Shown here piece after piece: positions 1-4,593 of a DNA stretch of 8,028 bases. Each line of letters starts with the position of its first letter. Position 1 is the first letter of the stretch. The position numbers and the translations under genes are program-made. The DNA lies in assembly GCA_028679275.1 (NCBI GenBank), contig JAJRBV010000038.1, positions 1 to 8,028 on the forward strand, written 5' to 3'. The notes under the pieces were generated by a model. It made no database searches. It saw only the letters and a program-made list of their open reading frames with translations, and was not told the origin of the DNA. This stretch comes from Methanoregulaceae archaeon. Lineage in GTDB: Archaea; Halobacteriota; Methanomicrobia; Methanomicrobiales; Methanospirillaceae.

Positions 1-155
1 GAAGCATGATGCTGGGCCGCTTCCCTCGGGTGAATCCCTCCGTGAGGAGGACGATACGGTTTTGAGTGGAGAGCGATGAGATCGATTCCAAAAACAGCAG
101 CGCTGAGGTTCCAGGCTGTTCCCTCTATCCCGAGAATCCGCCCAAAAACAGGCAT
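1..155 (-). CDS. kae1: Kae1 (t6A synthase subunit), N-terminal 51 codons only
   Basis: Start of the universal Kae1/Qri7/TsaD family protein, the catalytic subunit that transfers a threonylcarbamoyl group to A37 of ANN-decoding tRNAs as part of the archaeal KEOPS complex in the cytoplasm. Only residues 1-51 are in the window, but they are diagnostic. The read-out begins MPVFGRILGIEGTAWNLSAA, and the conserved block GGIHPREAAQHHA sits at residues 39-51. The metal-binding HxxxH motif lies outside the window, and whether a Bud32 kinase is fused at the C-terminus cannot be seen. The ATG at 155-153 is the only usual start in frame between the stop of rps27ae (162-164) and the conserved region. It lies six bases after that stop, in the same frame, and has no clear Shine-Dalgarno sequence, so translation probably depends on coupling to rps27ae. 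Cut by the left edge, not truncated in nature as far as can be told. Confidence 0.93.
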   Translation of the reverse strand, partial: MPVFGRILGIEGTAWNLSAAVFGIDLIALHSKPYRPPHGGIHPREAAQHHA

Positions 156-161
156 CAGCGA

Positions 162-341
162 TTATTTCTTGAACTCAGTGTATCCGCACTTTCCGCACGC
201 CATGCGATCCTTGTGATCAGCCATGACCACTCCGAGTCCGCATCTCGGGCAGAATTTCCTTGCAAACGTCGCTTTACCTCCCTCTGTCCGGTAACAGGAG
301 GCACGGCGGATTGACGGAGCTTTTGCTTTCTTCGCCGCCAT
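162..341 (-). CDS. rps27ae: 30S ribosomal protein S27Ae (eS31)
   Basis: Small archaeal ribosomal protein of 59 residues, reading [20 protein letters not shown] at the start and ending [11 protein letters not shown]. It is a component of the 30S head. A lysine- and arginine-rich N-terminus (residues 1-18) is followed by a zinc ribbon made of CPRC (C31, C34) and CGKC (C49, C52), with the family-typical [16 protein letters not shown] between them. The archaeal protein lacks the ubiquitin fused to the eukaryotic homologue. Its ATG overlaps the TGA of rps24e by one base (TGATG), and a GGAGG sequence formed by the last codons of rps24e serves as its ribosome-binding site about ten bases upstream. 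kae1 follows after six bases. The gene order S24e-S27ae-Kae1 is common in archaea. Confidence 0.96.
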   Translation of the reverse strand: MAAKKAKAPSIRRASCYRTEGGKATFARKFCPRCGLGVVMADHKDRMACGKCGYTEFKK

Positions 342-637
342 CAGGCCTCTTCCTCCTTCGGTTTTGGTATGCCACGGCGGGAGAGATATGCTCTTTCGGT
401 CTTTGATTTCTGTTCTTCTGAATCGTACACCCTGGCCATTCCGGAGAGTTCGGTTTTCCCGAAACTTGTCTTCATGGTGTCCAGCACCAGCAGCTTCTCG
501 TTCACATTCAGTCCTGCTGCCAGTTTGCTGATAACCTGCATTCTTGACGGGGTGGGACCATCAAACCGGAGCCTGAAGTCCACCTCCCTCCTTGCCAGGA
601 GTTCGTTCCTCGTATCCCTGGTAACCTCGAAATCCAT
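341..637 (-). CDS. rps24e: 30S ribosomal protein S24e (eS24)
   Basis: 98-residue protein of the archaeal/eukaryotic eS24 family, part of the small ribosomal subunit. The N-terminal half shows the usual strand-helix pattern: [20 protein letters not shown], then [20 protein letters not shown] at about residues 25-44. The family signature region follows, with [17 protein letters not shown] at about residues 57-73. Length is normal for archaeal S24e. The ATG at 637-635 is preceded by AGAGGA (643-648) at a spacing of five bases. A TATA box in the 56-base gap upstream (667-674) suggests the gene can be transcribed on its own as well as by read-through from the cluster. The C-terminus ends KPKEEEA, and its codons AAG GAG GAA GAG also form the Shine-Dalgarno region of rps27ae, with which it overlaps by one base. 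Confidence 0.96.
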   Translation of the reverse strand: MDFEVTRDTRNELLARREVDFRLRFDGPTPSRMQVISKLAAGLNVNEKLLVLDTMKTSFGKTELSGMARVYDSEEQKSKTERAYLSRRGIPKPKEEEA

Positions 638-642
638 CGGTA

Positions 643-674
643 TCCTCTTATAATTCGTGGTCAGATTATTTATA
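643..674 (-). promoter_or_regulatory. Internal promoter and RBS of rps24e
   Basis: The minus strand reads TATAAATA at 674-667, a near-consensus archaeal TATA box. Archaeal start sites usually lie about 25 bases downstream of the box centre, which predicts transcription beginning near 645, so the 5' leader would be very short and just include or miss the AGAGGA ribosome-binding site at 648-643. This is the only spacer longer than 10 bases inside the informational cluster. The base-pairing potential upstream is limited to small palindromes (CTAGCTAG at 677-684). The TATA box is seen directly; its activity is inferred. Confidence 0.6.
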
Positions 675-693
675 CTCTAGCTAGCCGGCGATT

Positions 694-1200
694 CTAAACG
701 GGAAGCGTACCTTCCTTATGCTCGACGAAACAGGAGAGCAGGATCTCTGCTTTTTCCTTTGCTATTTTGGTTACTTCGCAGACGACGACCCCTTCCCCGG
801 GCTGCCCATACAAGATCACGGCACCTTCGGGGGCTGAAAGGATGAGGGGGATTACCGCAAGATCCTCTTCGCCCTCAACCAGTATCAGCATCCCGGGATC
901 TGCCACCGCAGCATCAAGGGCCCTTCTCAGTTCATTTGTGAGAGTGCCGGGAGGGTTCCTGGCAGCAATTCTTTTTCTGAAGACCGCCGGTGACCGGTTG
1001 CAGGGAGCCCGCATGGTATGCCCGTCAATGACCGCAATATCCGGGACAATGCCCTTCTGGATAAGGTGGTGAGTGACAACGTCCCCGACCGTGTATACCC
1101 TCCTCCCCCTGACCTCTGAAAGAACACTGTCAATATCCGGATACAGTATTCCAAACGGCGCCCTGAACAAATGGCGCCGGTCCTCCGGCAGCATGAGCAT
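694..1200 (-). CDS. GTP-dependent dephospho-CoA kinase (DUF359 family)
   Basis: 168-residue protein of the DUF359 family, shown in Thermococcus to phosphorylate dephospho-CoA using GTP, the last step of archaeal coenzyme A synthesis. This family replaces bacterial CoaE and is unrelated to it. Diagnostic motifs in order are FGILYP near residues 16-21, VGDVV at 38-42, PDIAVIDG at 53-60, NPPGTLT at 82-88, VEGEEDL at 108-114, and YGQPGEGVV at 131-139. Length is typical. The ATG at 1200 lies one base after the stop of spt4; a second ATG two codons later (1194) is an equal alternative, and an AAGGT stretch ten or so bases upstream could serve either. Position between spt4 and rps24e is a recurring archaeal arrangement and suggests that CoA supply is co-expressed with the transcription and translation machinery. 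The reaction is assigned from the family, not from anything special to this sequence. Confidence 0.9.
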   Translation of the reverse strand: MLMLPEDRRHLFRAPFGILYPDIDSVLSEVRGRRVYTVGDVVTHHLIQKGIVPDIAVIDGHTMRAPCNRSPAVFRKRIAARNPPGTLTNELRRALDAAVADPGMLILVEGEEDLAVIPLILSAPEGAVILYGQPGEGVVVCEVTKIAKEKAEILLSCFVEHKEGTLPV

Positions 1201-1201
1201 T

Positions 1202-1405
1202 TCAGCGGACCTTCAGAGCATATCTTCCAGGGAGAGTGATATTCATCTTTTTTGCCACTTCGGAATTCCGGGGATCGATGATCACAAGATACCCGGTCCA
1301 GTCGGTCGAGAGGTTTGAGCTGCCACAGACAGCACAGCTTTCTCCCTCCACTACCCGGTGACACTCCCTGCAAATCTGAACAAGTTTTTTCCTAGCGGCC
1401 GCCAC
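1202..1405 (-). CDS. spt4: Transcription elongation factor Spt4 (RpoE2)
   Basis: 67-residue Spt4, the zinc-binding partner of Spt5 (NusG-like) that clamps RNA polymerase during elongation. The zinc site is CRECHRVVEGESCAVC, with C12, C15, C24 and C27. The family-wide core LSTDWTGYLVIIDPRNSEVA and C-terminus ITLPGRYALKVR follow. An open reading frame extends further upstream, but residues before AAARKKLVQICREC are encoded by the out-of-frame Lys/Glu tail of rpoE1 and are not Spt4-like, so I place the start at GTG 1405-1403, giving the normal family length. GTG codons at 1411 and 1414 are alternatives. A GGTGA sequence and a 30-base purine tract (1414-1443) lie just upstream. The gene overlaps the end of rpoE1 by 14 bases and is one base from the dephospho-CoA kinase gene. 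Confidence 0.92.
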   Translation of the reverse strand: MAAARKKLVQICRECHRVVEGESCAVCGSSNLSTDWTGYLVIIDPRNSEVAKKMNITLPGRYALKVR

Positions 1406-1985
1406 GCTCACCACCCTTCTCTTTCTCTTTCTCCTTCTCCTTTGCCAGATCCTCATCAAGCCATTTGGCCGTTCCAAGACCGGACTGCCGCATGGTGAGA
1501 CCGATCTTACTGTCACGGGGCTCACGCTCGTTAAGGGAGAGGGTCACCACCCTTACACGGATAGTCTCTCCCACTGCGATATAACGTTTCGACTCCTGGC
1601 AGATCAACCGGGCGTTTTTCTCATCATAGTTGATGTATTCATCCGAGATCTGGCTCACATGGAGCATGGCGTCTATCGGGCCCAGGCTCACAAATGCACC
1701 AAAACTGGTCGTTTCAACAACCATCCCTTCGATCACTTCCTGGAGGCTGAGCCGCAGAACCAGTGATTCGAAATCCACATCATAGTAGACTGCTCCGTCA
1801 CCGGGAACGATCTCACCTTCTCCGACCTCAAGGACTTTTGTTACGGCGATAAAAATGCCAATCTCCTTGTCAATGCTCCCTTCAAGCTGCTCCTGCAGCA
1901 CATCGAGGATCACCTTCCGGAGCTCCTCTCCGAGACGGTGGGGGGGGACCCGCACCTTGTCTGCCAGTTTTATCCGGTAATACAT
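1392..1985 (-). CDS. rpoE1: RNA polymerase subunit Rpo7 (RpoE1), stalk
   Basis: 197-residue subunit of archaeal RNA polymerase, equivalent to eukaryotic Rpb7; with Rpo4 it forms the stalk that helps open DNA and binds nascent RNA. The N-terminal tip domain begins MYYRIKLADKVRVPPHRLGE and runs to about residue 80, including GEGEIVPGDGAVYYDVDF. An S1 RNA-binding domain follows from about residue 82, with EGMVVETTSFGAFVSLGPID and the conserved LHVSQISDEY. The last 20 residues are an alternating Lys/Glu tail (KEKEKEKEK) followed by GGERGGR, probably disordered. The tail codons form a purine tract that seems to be the ribosome-binding region of spt4, whose start overlaps by 14 bases. The ATG at 1985 follows the PIN gene stop by seven bases, and its AGGTGG Shine-Dalgarno sequence includes part of that stop codon. 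Confidence 0.95.
   Translation of the reverse strand: MYYRIKLADKVRVPPHRLGEELRKVILDVLQEQLEGSIDKEIGIFIAVTKVLEVGEGEIVPGDGAVYYDVDFESLVLRLSLQEVIEGMVVETTSFGAFVSLGPIDAMLHVSQISDEYINYDEKNARLICQESKRYIAVGETIRVRVVTLSLNEREPRDSKIGLTMRQSGLGTAKWLDEDLAKEKEKEKEKGGERGGR
1403..1443 (-). promoter_or_regulatory. Purine tract and RBS within rpoE1 driving spt4
   Basis: On the minus strand, positions 1443 to 1414 are 30 consecutive purines, built from Lys (AAA/AAG) and Glu (GAG) codons of the Rpo7 tail. They are followed by GGTGAGC and the proposed GTG start of spt4 at 1405-1403. The stretch contains several GGAG/GGTGA matches to the archaeal anti-Shine-Dalgarno sequence. GGTGA sits only two bases from GTG 1405, which is short, so the more distant GGAG copies or the neighbouring GTG codons could also be used. 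Sequence is seen; the role as a ribosome landing site is inferred. Confidence 0.5.
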
Positions 1986-1992
1986 GACCCAC

Positions 1993-2406
1993 CTAATTCC
2001 TGTATAATTCCAGCCTCTGTTTTCCTGCGAGCGAGATCACCGGCACCCCATGCGAAAGCAGGGCTGTCCGGAGATTACGGTCATTTGTGAATACCATGCA
2101 TCCATGCGTGCTTGCATAATAAAGGATCTTCTCATCAACCGACCTTTCAAGGGACACTGTCTCAACAATTGTGCATCGATCTGCAAGGATGAGCGCGGAT
2201 CGCGCAGAAGATCCCTCCCTCCCATGACCTGCGGCAAGCCCGCGCAACTCATCCTGCACGCAATCGAGTAATACTGGTTCATATGATCCGATACACCGTG
2301 TCAGTTCTGTAAAGATGTCAAGCCTGAACTGCAGTTGCGCCATCAGCGCATTTGCATCAAGCAGGACTCTTACTCTGTCAGGACGCCCATCCCGATAAGA
2401 CGCCAT
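1993..2406 (-). CDS. PIN-domain nuclease, Fcf1/VapC9-like
   Basis: 137-residue protein that is essentially one PIN domain, a metal-dependent single-strand RNA nuclease fold. The acidic residues expected in the active site are visible: D17 in [10 protein letters not shown]53 in QDEL, D91 in SVDEKI and D109 in FTNDRNLR. It is the stand-alone PIN protein commonly found between aIF2-gamma and rpoE1 in archaeal genomes, and related to Fcf1/Utp24, which cuts pre-rRNA in eukaryotes. That kinship plus the ribosomal neighbourhood makes rRNA processing or RNA quality control a reasonable guess. No antitoxin gene is adjacent, so a toxin role is less likely. The only usual start codon ahead of the first catalytic Asp is ATG 2406. 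It lies inside the aIF2-gamma gene (37-base overlap) with GGGAG just upstream. The true substrate is unknown. Confidence 0.85.
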   Translation of the reverse strand: MASYRDGRPDRVRVLLDANALMAQLQFRLDIFTELTRCIGSYEPVLLDCVQDELRGLAAGHGREGSSARSALILADRCTIVETVSLERSVDEKILYYASTHGCMVFTNDRNLRTALLSHGVPVISLAGKQRLELYRN

Positions 2407-3608
2407 CGGGCTCCCAGCTGGCGGCTGATAGCAATCCGTGAACCCGGTTCGGCACAGACCGGCCGCTTCAGGGTTACTTCTGCCAGGTCCTTCTTGGCGC
2501 TTGTGACCACCCCGACGGTGACTGCCGTTCCGACCGAGAGCATCAGCGGTTCATGATGTTTCAGTGGTTCAATCGACAGCTCGCTCATGGCTCCGACAAC
2601 CCGCTCCATGAGGGTGACCTGGAACCGGAGGCGATCCCATACGGGAGGCAGCGCTCCCGTATGACCGGCCACCTGCCCGGCAAGAGCATCACTTTTTGTA
2701 AGGGCAGGATCAAGTTTTGTCCCGATACCAAGCAGTCCCCCTGGTCCTGCCTCGATTACTTTTTTGGATCCAGCATTGATGGTCGTGATCTTTGTGGTTA
2801 TCGGCTCCCACCGGATCTTGTTCTCTGCCTGAACCTGCCTGCCGGGACGGATCTCGATATCATCACCTTCCTTGAAAATACCTCGGATGAGTGATCCCCC
2901 GATTACGCCTCCCTTCACTTCCCGCCAGTTCGACCCTGGCTTGTTGATATCGAACGAACGGGCAACCAGCATGACGGGATTTGCATCCGGGTCCCGTTCC
3001 ATCTCCGGGATAATACTATCAAGCGCCTCGATTACGGCACCAATGTTGATCGCTTTCTGGGCAGAAATCGGAATAATCGGGGCGCTCTCTGCAACAGTGC
3101 CCTTTACAAATGTTTTGATCTGCTCGTAGTGCCTGAGGGCATCTTTCTGGGAGACAACATCGATCTTGTTCTGCACGATCACAATTTTTTTAATCCCGAC
3201 GAGCTCAAGTGCCATCAGATGCTCTTTCGTCTGTGGTTGCGGGCAGGGTTCATTTGCAGCAATGACAAGCATCGCCCCGTCCATGAGGGCTGATCCGGAG
3301 AGCATGGTCGCCATAAGGGTTTCATGGCCGGGGGCATCGACAAATGAGACGGAACGGAAGGGGACTGCTTTTGTCCCACAGATCGGACAGTCCGGATTTG
3401 TTGTGAAAGCATCCGAACCGCTGCATTGGTCACACCGGTAAAATGTCGCATCAGCATACCCCAGGCGAATGGAAATACCGCGTTTTATCTCCTCACTGTG
3501 GCGATCTGTCCACGCCTTCGTTAGTCCGTAGACGAGCGTGGTCTTCCCATGATCCACATGACCAACGACCCCGATATTCACGCCTGGAATTGTAACATCA
3601 CGCGAAAT
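2370..3608 (-). CDS. eif2g: Translation initiation factor aIF2 subunit gamma
   Basis: GTPase subunit of the heterotrimer that carries Met-tRNAi to the 30S subunit. With the start proposed here it has 412 residues, normal for archaea. Motifs, numbered from that start: P-loop GHVDHGKT at 16-23, switch I region [12 protein letters not shown] near 42-53, zinc knuckle CDQC...CPIC (C59, C62, C74, C77), DAPGH at 91-95, NKID at 147-150 and PISAQKAIN after that; EF-Tu-like domains II and III complete it. The start is unusual. The first GTG (3581) encodes the conserved Val of [12 protein letters not shown] and is 35 bases from the only Shine-Dalgarno sequence. AAGGAGGT (3617-3624) stands eight bases before an in-frame ATT at 3608, which would give (M)[12 protein letters not shown]. 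No ATG, GTG or TTG is in frame between them. First gene of the cluster; overlaps the PIN gene by 37 bases. Confidence 0.93.
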   Translation of the reverse strand: MSRDVTIPGVNIGVVGHVDHGKTTLVYGLTKAWTDRHSEEIKRGISIRLGYADATFYRCDQCSGSDAFTTNPDCPICGTKAVPFRSVSFVDAPGHETLMATMLSGSALMDGAMLVIAANEPCPQPQTKEHLMALELVGIKKIVIVQNKIDVVSQKDALRHYEQIKTFVKGTVAESAPIIPISAQKAINIGAVIEALDSIIPEMERDPDANPVMLVARSFDINKPGSNWREVKGGVIGGSLIRGIFKEGDDIEIRPGRQVQAENKIRWEPITTKITTINAGSKKVIEAGPGGLLGIGTKLDPALTKSDALAGQVAGHTGALPPVWDRLRFQVTLMERVVGAMSELSIEPLKHHEPLMLSVGTAVTVGVVTSAKKDLAEVTLKRPVCAEPGSRIAISRQLGARWRLIGMGVLTE

Positions 3609-3616
3609 GCGATCAA

Positions 3617-3651
3617 ACCTCCTTATTCAATATTGAATGAACCTACTTATA
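3617..3651 (-). promoter_or_regulatory. Promoter and strong RBS of aIF2-gamma cluster
   Basis: Reading leftwards on the minus strand: a TATA-like GTATAAG at 3652-3646, then a 14-bp palindrome (3638-3625), then AAGGAGGT at 3624-3617, a near-perfect complement to the archaeal 16S 3' end. About 25 bases from the TATA centre falls near 3624, so transcription would begin at or within the right part of the palindrome and the leader would be very short but include the Shine-Dalgarno sequence. The elements are seen; strength and start site are inferred. Confidence 0.6.
3625..3638. repeat. 14-bp perfect palindrome in aIF2-gamma promoter
   Basis: ATTCAATATTGAAT reads the same on both strands. It lies between the putative TATA box and the Shine-Dalgarno sequence of the aIF2-gamma gene, over the predicted initiation site, which is a classic place for a repressor operator. 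No second copy was noticed in the window. Which protein, if any, binds it is unknown. Confidence 0.6.
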
Positions 3652-3730
3652 CAAACCGGTCATGCGCCTCCTCGCCGGTTCGGGTATGAAACGAAGTAAT
3701 CCCGGGCCCAAACTGGGGAATGCCGGTAAG

Positions 3731-3743
3731 AGAATATTATTCT
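3731..3743. repeat. 13-bp inverted repeat upstream of nikR
   Basis: AGAATA-T-TATTCT, a perfect inverted repeat with a one-base centre, 85 bases before the nikR start in the aIF2-gamma/nikR divergent spacer. It is AT-rich and followed by GAAAAAG and TTGTACTTTA (3751-3760), a possible BRE/TATA pair for nikR. It could be an operator, or AT-rich promoter DNA that happens to be symmetric. It does not match the E. coli NikR operator (GTATGA-N16-TCATAC). A lone GTATGA half-site occurs at 3684-3689 without a partner. Confidence 0.35.
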
Positions 3744-3809
3744 GAAAAAGTTGTACTTTACCCACATGCCATCCGGAAAGGTTAAAGGGGGGGTCTGTGC
3801 AGATATCCT

Positions 3810-3821
3810 TAACCGAGGTTA
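3810..3821. promoter_or_regulatory. RBS of nikR inside a TAACC-GA-GGTTA palindrome
   Basis: GAGGTT (3815-3820) stands seven bases before the nikR ATG and is a fair Shine-Dalgarno sequence. It forms half of an inverted repeat TAACC-GA-GGTTA, and a further GGTTAA at 3780-3785 mirrors TTAACC at 3809-3814. Three copies of the same 5-base unit around the start of a regulator gene suggest autoregulation at DNA or RNA level, though short repeats like this can arise by chance. Confidence 0.4.
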
Positions 3822-3827
3822 TACAAG

Positions 3828-4250
3828 ATGACGGTTGACACAGAGCTCTCGAGGATTGGAATATCCCTTCCGAAAAACCTGCTCGACAAGTTCGATGAGA
3901 TCATAAATTATCGCGGGTATTCCTCCCGTTCGGAAGGAATTCGTGATGCTATACGGAGTTATATCACCTACTACAAGTGGATGTCCGATGTAAAGGGGGA
4001 GCGCCAGGGAGTGATCACGATGATCTATGACCACGACCAGCGGGGGCTGCTTGCCACCCTGACCGATATACAGCATGAATTCATGGGAATAATCCAGGCC
4101 ACCCTTCATTCACATGTGACGCATGACCGCTGTCTTGAGATCATTCTCATCAGGGGTGATGGTGCAGATTTAAAGACCCTGGCAGAACGGCTCATGTCCC
4201 AGAAAGGGGTGGAATCAGTCAAGCTGACAACCATCCCGATCAATGATTAA
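3828..4250 (+). CDS. nikR: Nickel-responsive regulator NikR
   Basis: 140-residue transcription factor of the NikR family, which binds Ni(II) and then represses nickel uptake genes or controls other nickel-linked genes. The N-terminal ribbon-helix-helix DNA-binding domain covers about residues 7-50 (RIGISLPKNLLDKFDEIINY and SSRSEGIRDAIRSYI). The C-terminal ACT-like domain follows. All four high-affinity nickel ligands of the E. coli protein have counterparts: H83 in QHEF, H94 and H96 in TLHSHVTHD, and C102 in DRCLEII. This argues for real nickel sensing rather than a degenerate paralogue. The ATG at 3828 has GAGGTT seven bases upstream. The gene is divergent from aIF2-gamma and converges on the DUF2098 gene, their stop codons overlapping by two bases. 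No nickel transporter gene is next to it. Nickel matters to methanogens for F430, hydrogenases and CO dehydrogenase; which of these it controls here cannot be seen. Confidence 0.93.
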   Translation: MTVDTELSRIGISLPKNLLDKFDEIINYRGYSSRSEGIRDAIRSYITYYKWMSDVKGERQGVITMIYDHDQRGLLATLTDIQHEFMGIIQATLHSHVTHDRCLEIILIRGDGADLKTLAERLMSQKGVESVKLTTIPIND

Positions 4251-4540
4251 CCGCCACCCTTGCAGCTCTGGTCAGAGTGGGAAAGCGCTTCCCGGAATGC
4301 CTCGTCTGATAAAAATTCCCTCTCCTTTTTGATCCTCTCAAGATCCTCATCCTGGATCTTTGCTTCTTTCTCCTTCTTTCCCGCGGCAGGGACGAGCTGA
4401 TCTATCCGGTACAGGAGCCCTGTAGTGTCGATCTCAGCAAAAAGCTCCCCGTGATGCTGCTCGACCCGGGTCACCCTGCCGCTTGTCCCGGTCCTGGGAT
4501 AACGGACCTGCATCCCGACCATCAGTTCTTCGGTGTTCAT
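4247..4540 (-). CDS. DUF2098 family protein, function unknown
   Basis: 97-residue protein that I recognise as DUF2098, a small family found mainly in methanogens and with no established function. Residues 1-52 look like a compact beta domain (ELMVGMQVRYPRTGTSGRVT, then GELFAEIDTTGLLYRIDQLV), reminiscent of small SH3-like or KOW-like folds; that resemblance is my inference. The rest is a charged helix rich in Lys and Glu (KKEKEAKIQDEDLERIKKER), ending in a short tail with one Cys and GGG. The frame is open for 16 codons upstream of the chosen start, but ATG 4540 begins the conserved MNTEELMVG and the extension would run through the promoter. No good Shine-Dalgarno sequence precedes it, so the mRNA may be leaderless. 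It is divergent from ycaO by 53 bases and its TAA overlaps the nikR stop within TTAA. Confidence 0.82.
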   Translation of the reverse strand: MNTEELMVGMQVRYPRTGTSGRVTRVEQHHGELFAEIDTTGLLYRIDQLVPAAGKKEKEAKIQDEDLERIKKEREFLSDEAFREALSHSDQSCKGGG

Positions 4541-4593
4541 ACCTAACAGTGAAGCACAAAGATACAATAAAGATATTTTCTGTACCATAACGA
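4541..4593. promoter_or_regulatory. Divergent promoter of DUF2098 and ycaO
   Basis: 53 bases separate the two start codons. The centre (about 4562-4578) is AT-rich and reads TATA-like on both strands: ACAATAAAGATATT on the plus strand and CTTTATTGTATC on the minus strand. Position 4567, inside this block, is 27 bases from each ATG, the distance expected between an archaeal TATA box and a start site. Neither gene has a convincing Shine-Dalgarno sequence. Together this suggests two leaderless transcripts from one shared core. The layout is seen; the promoter function is inferred. Confidence 0.5.

Noticed and set aside
66..314. 82-codon plus-strand open frame
   Set aside because: Lies opposite kae1 and rps27ae, whose protein sequences are clearly recognisable; the plus-strand translation looks like no family.
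1406..1525. 40-residue N-terminal extension of Spt4
   Set aside because: The extension is the out-of-frame reading of the Rpo7 C-terminal region and is rich in Arg; Spt4 proteins are about 60-67 residues and begin shortly before the first zinc Cys.
3684..3689. GTATGA, a half-site of the E. coli NikR operator
   Set aside because: No TCATAC partner at the required 16-base spacing on either side.
3662..3745. 27-codon plus-strand small ORF (starts MRLLAGSGMK) in the aIF2-gamma/nikR spacer
   Set aside because: No Shine-Dalgarno sequence, no well-placed promoter, no recognisable features; likely chance in a GC-balanced spacer.
4541..4588. 16-residue N-terminal extension of the DUF2098 protein (MVQKISLL...)
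   Set aside because: It would run through the AT-rich divergent promoter; the conserved part starts at MNTEELMVG.
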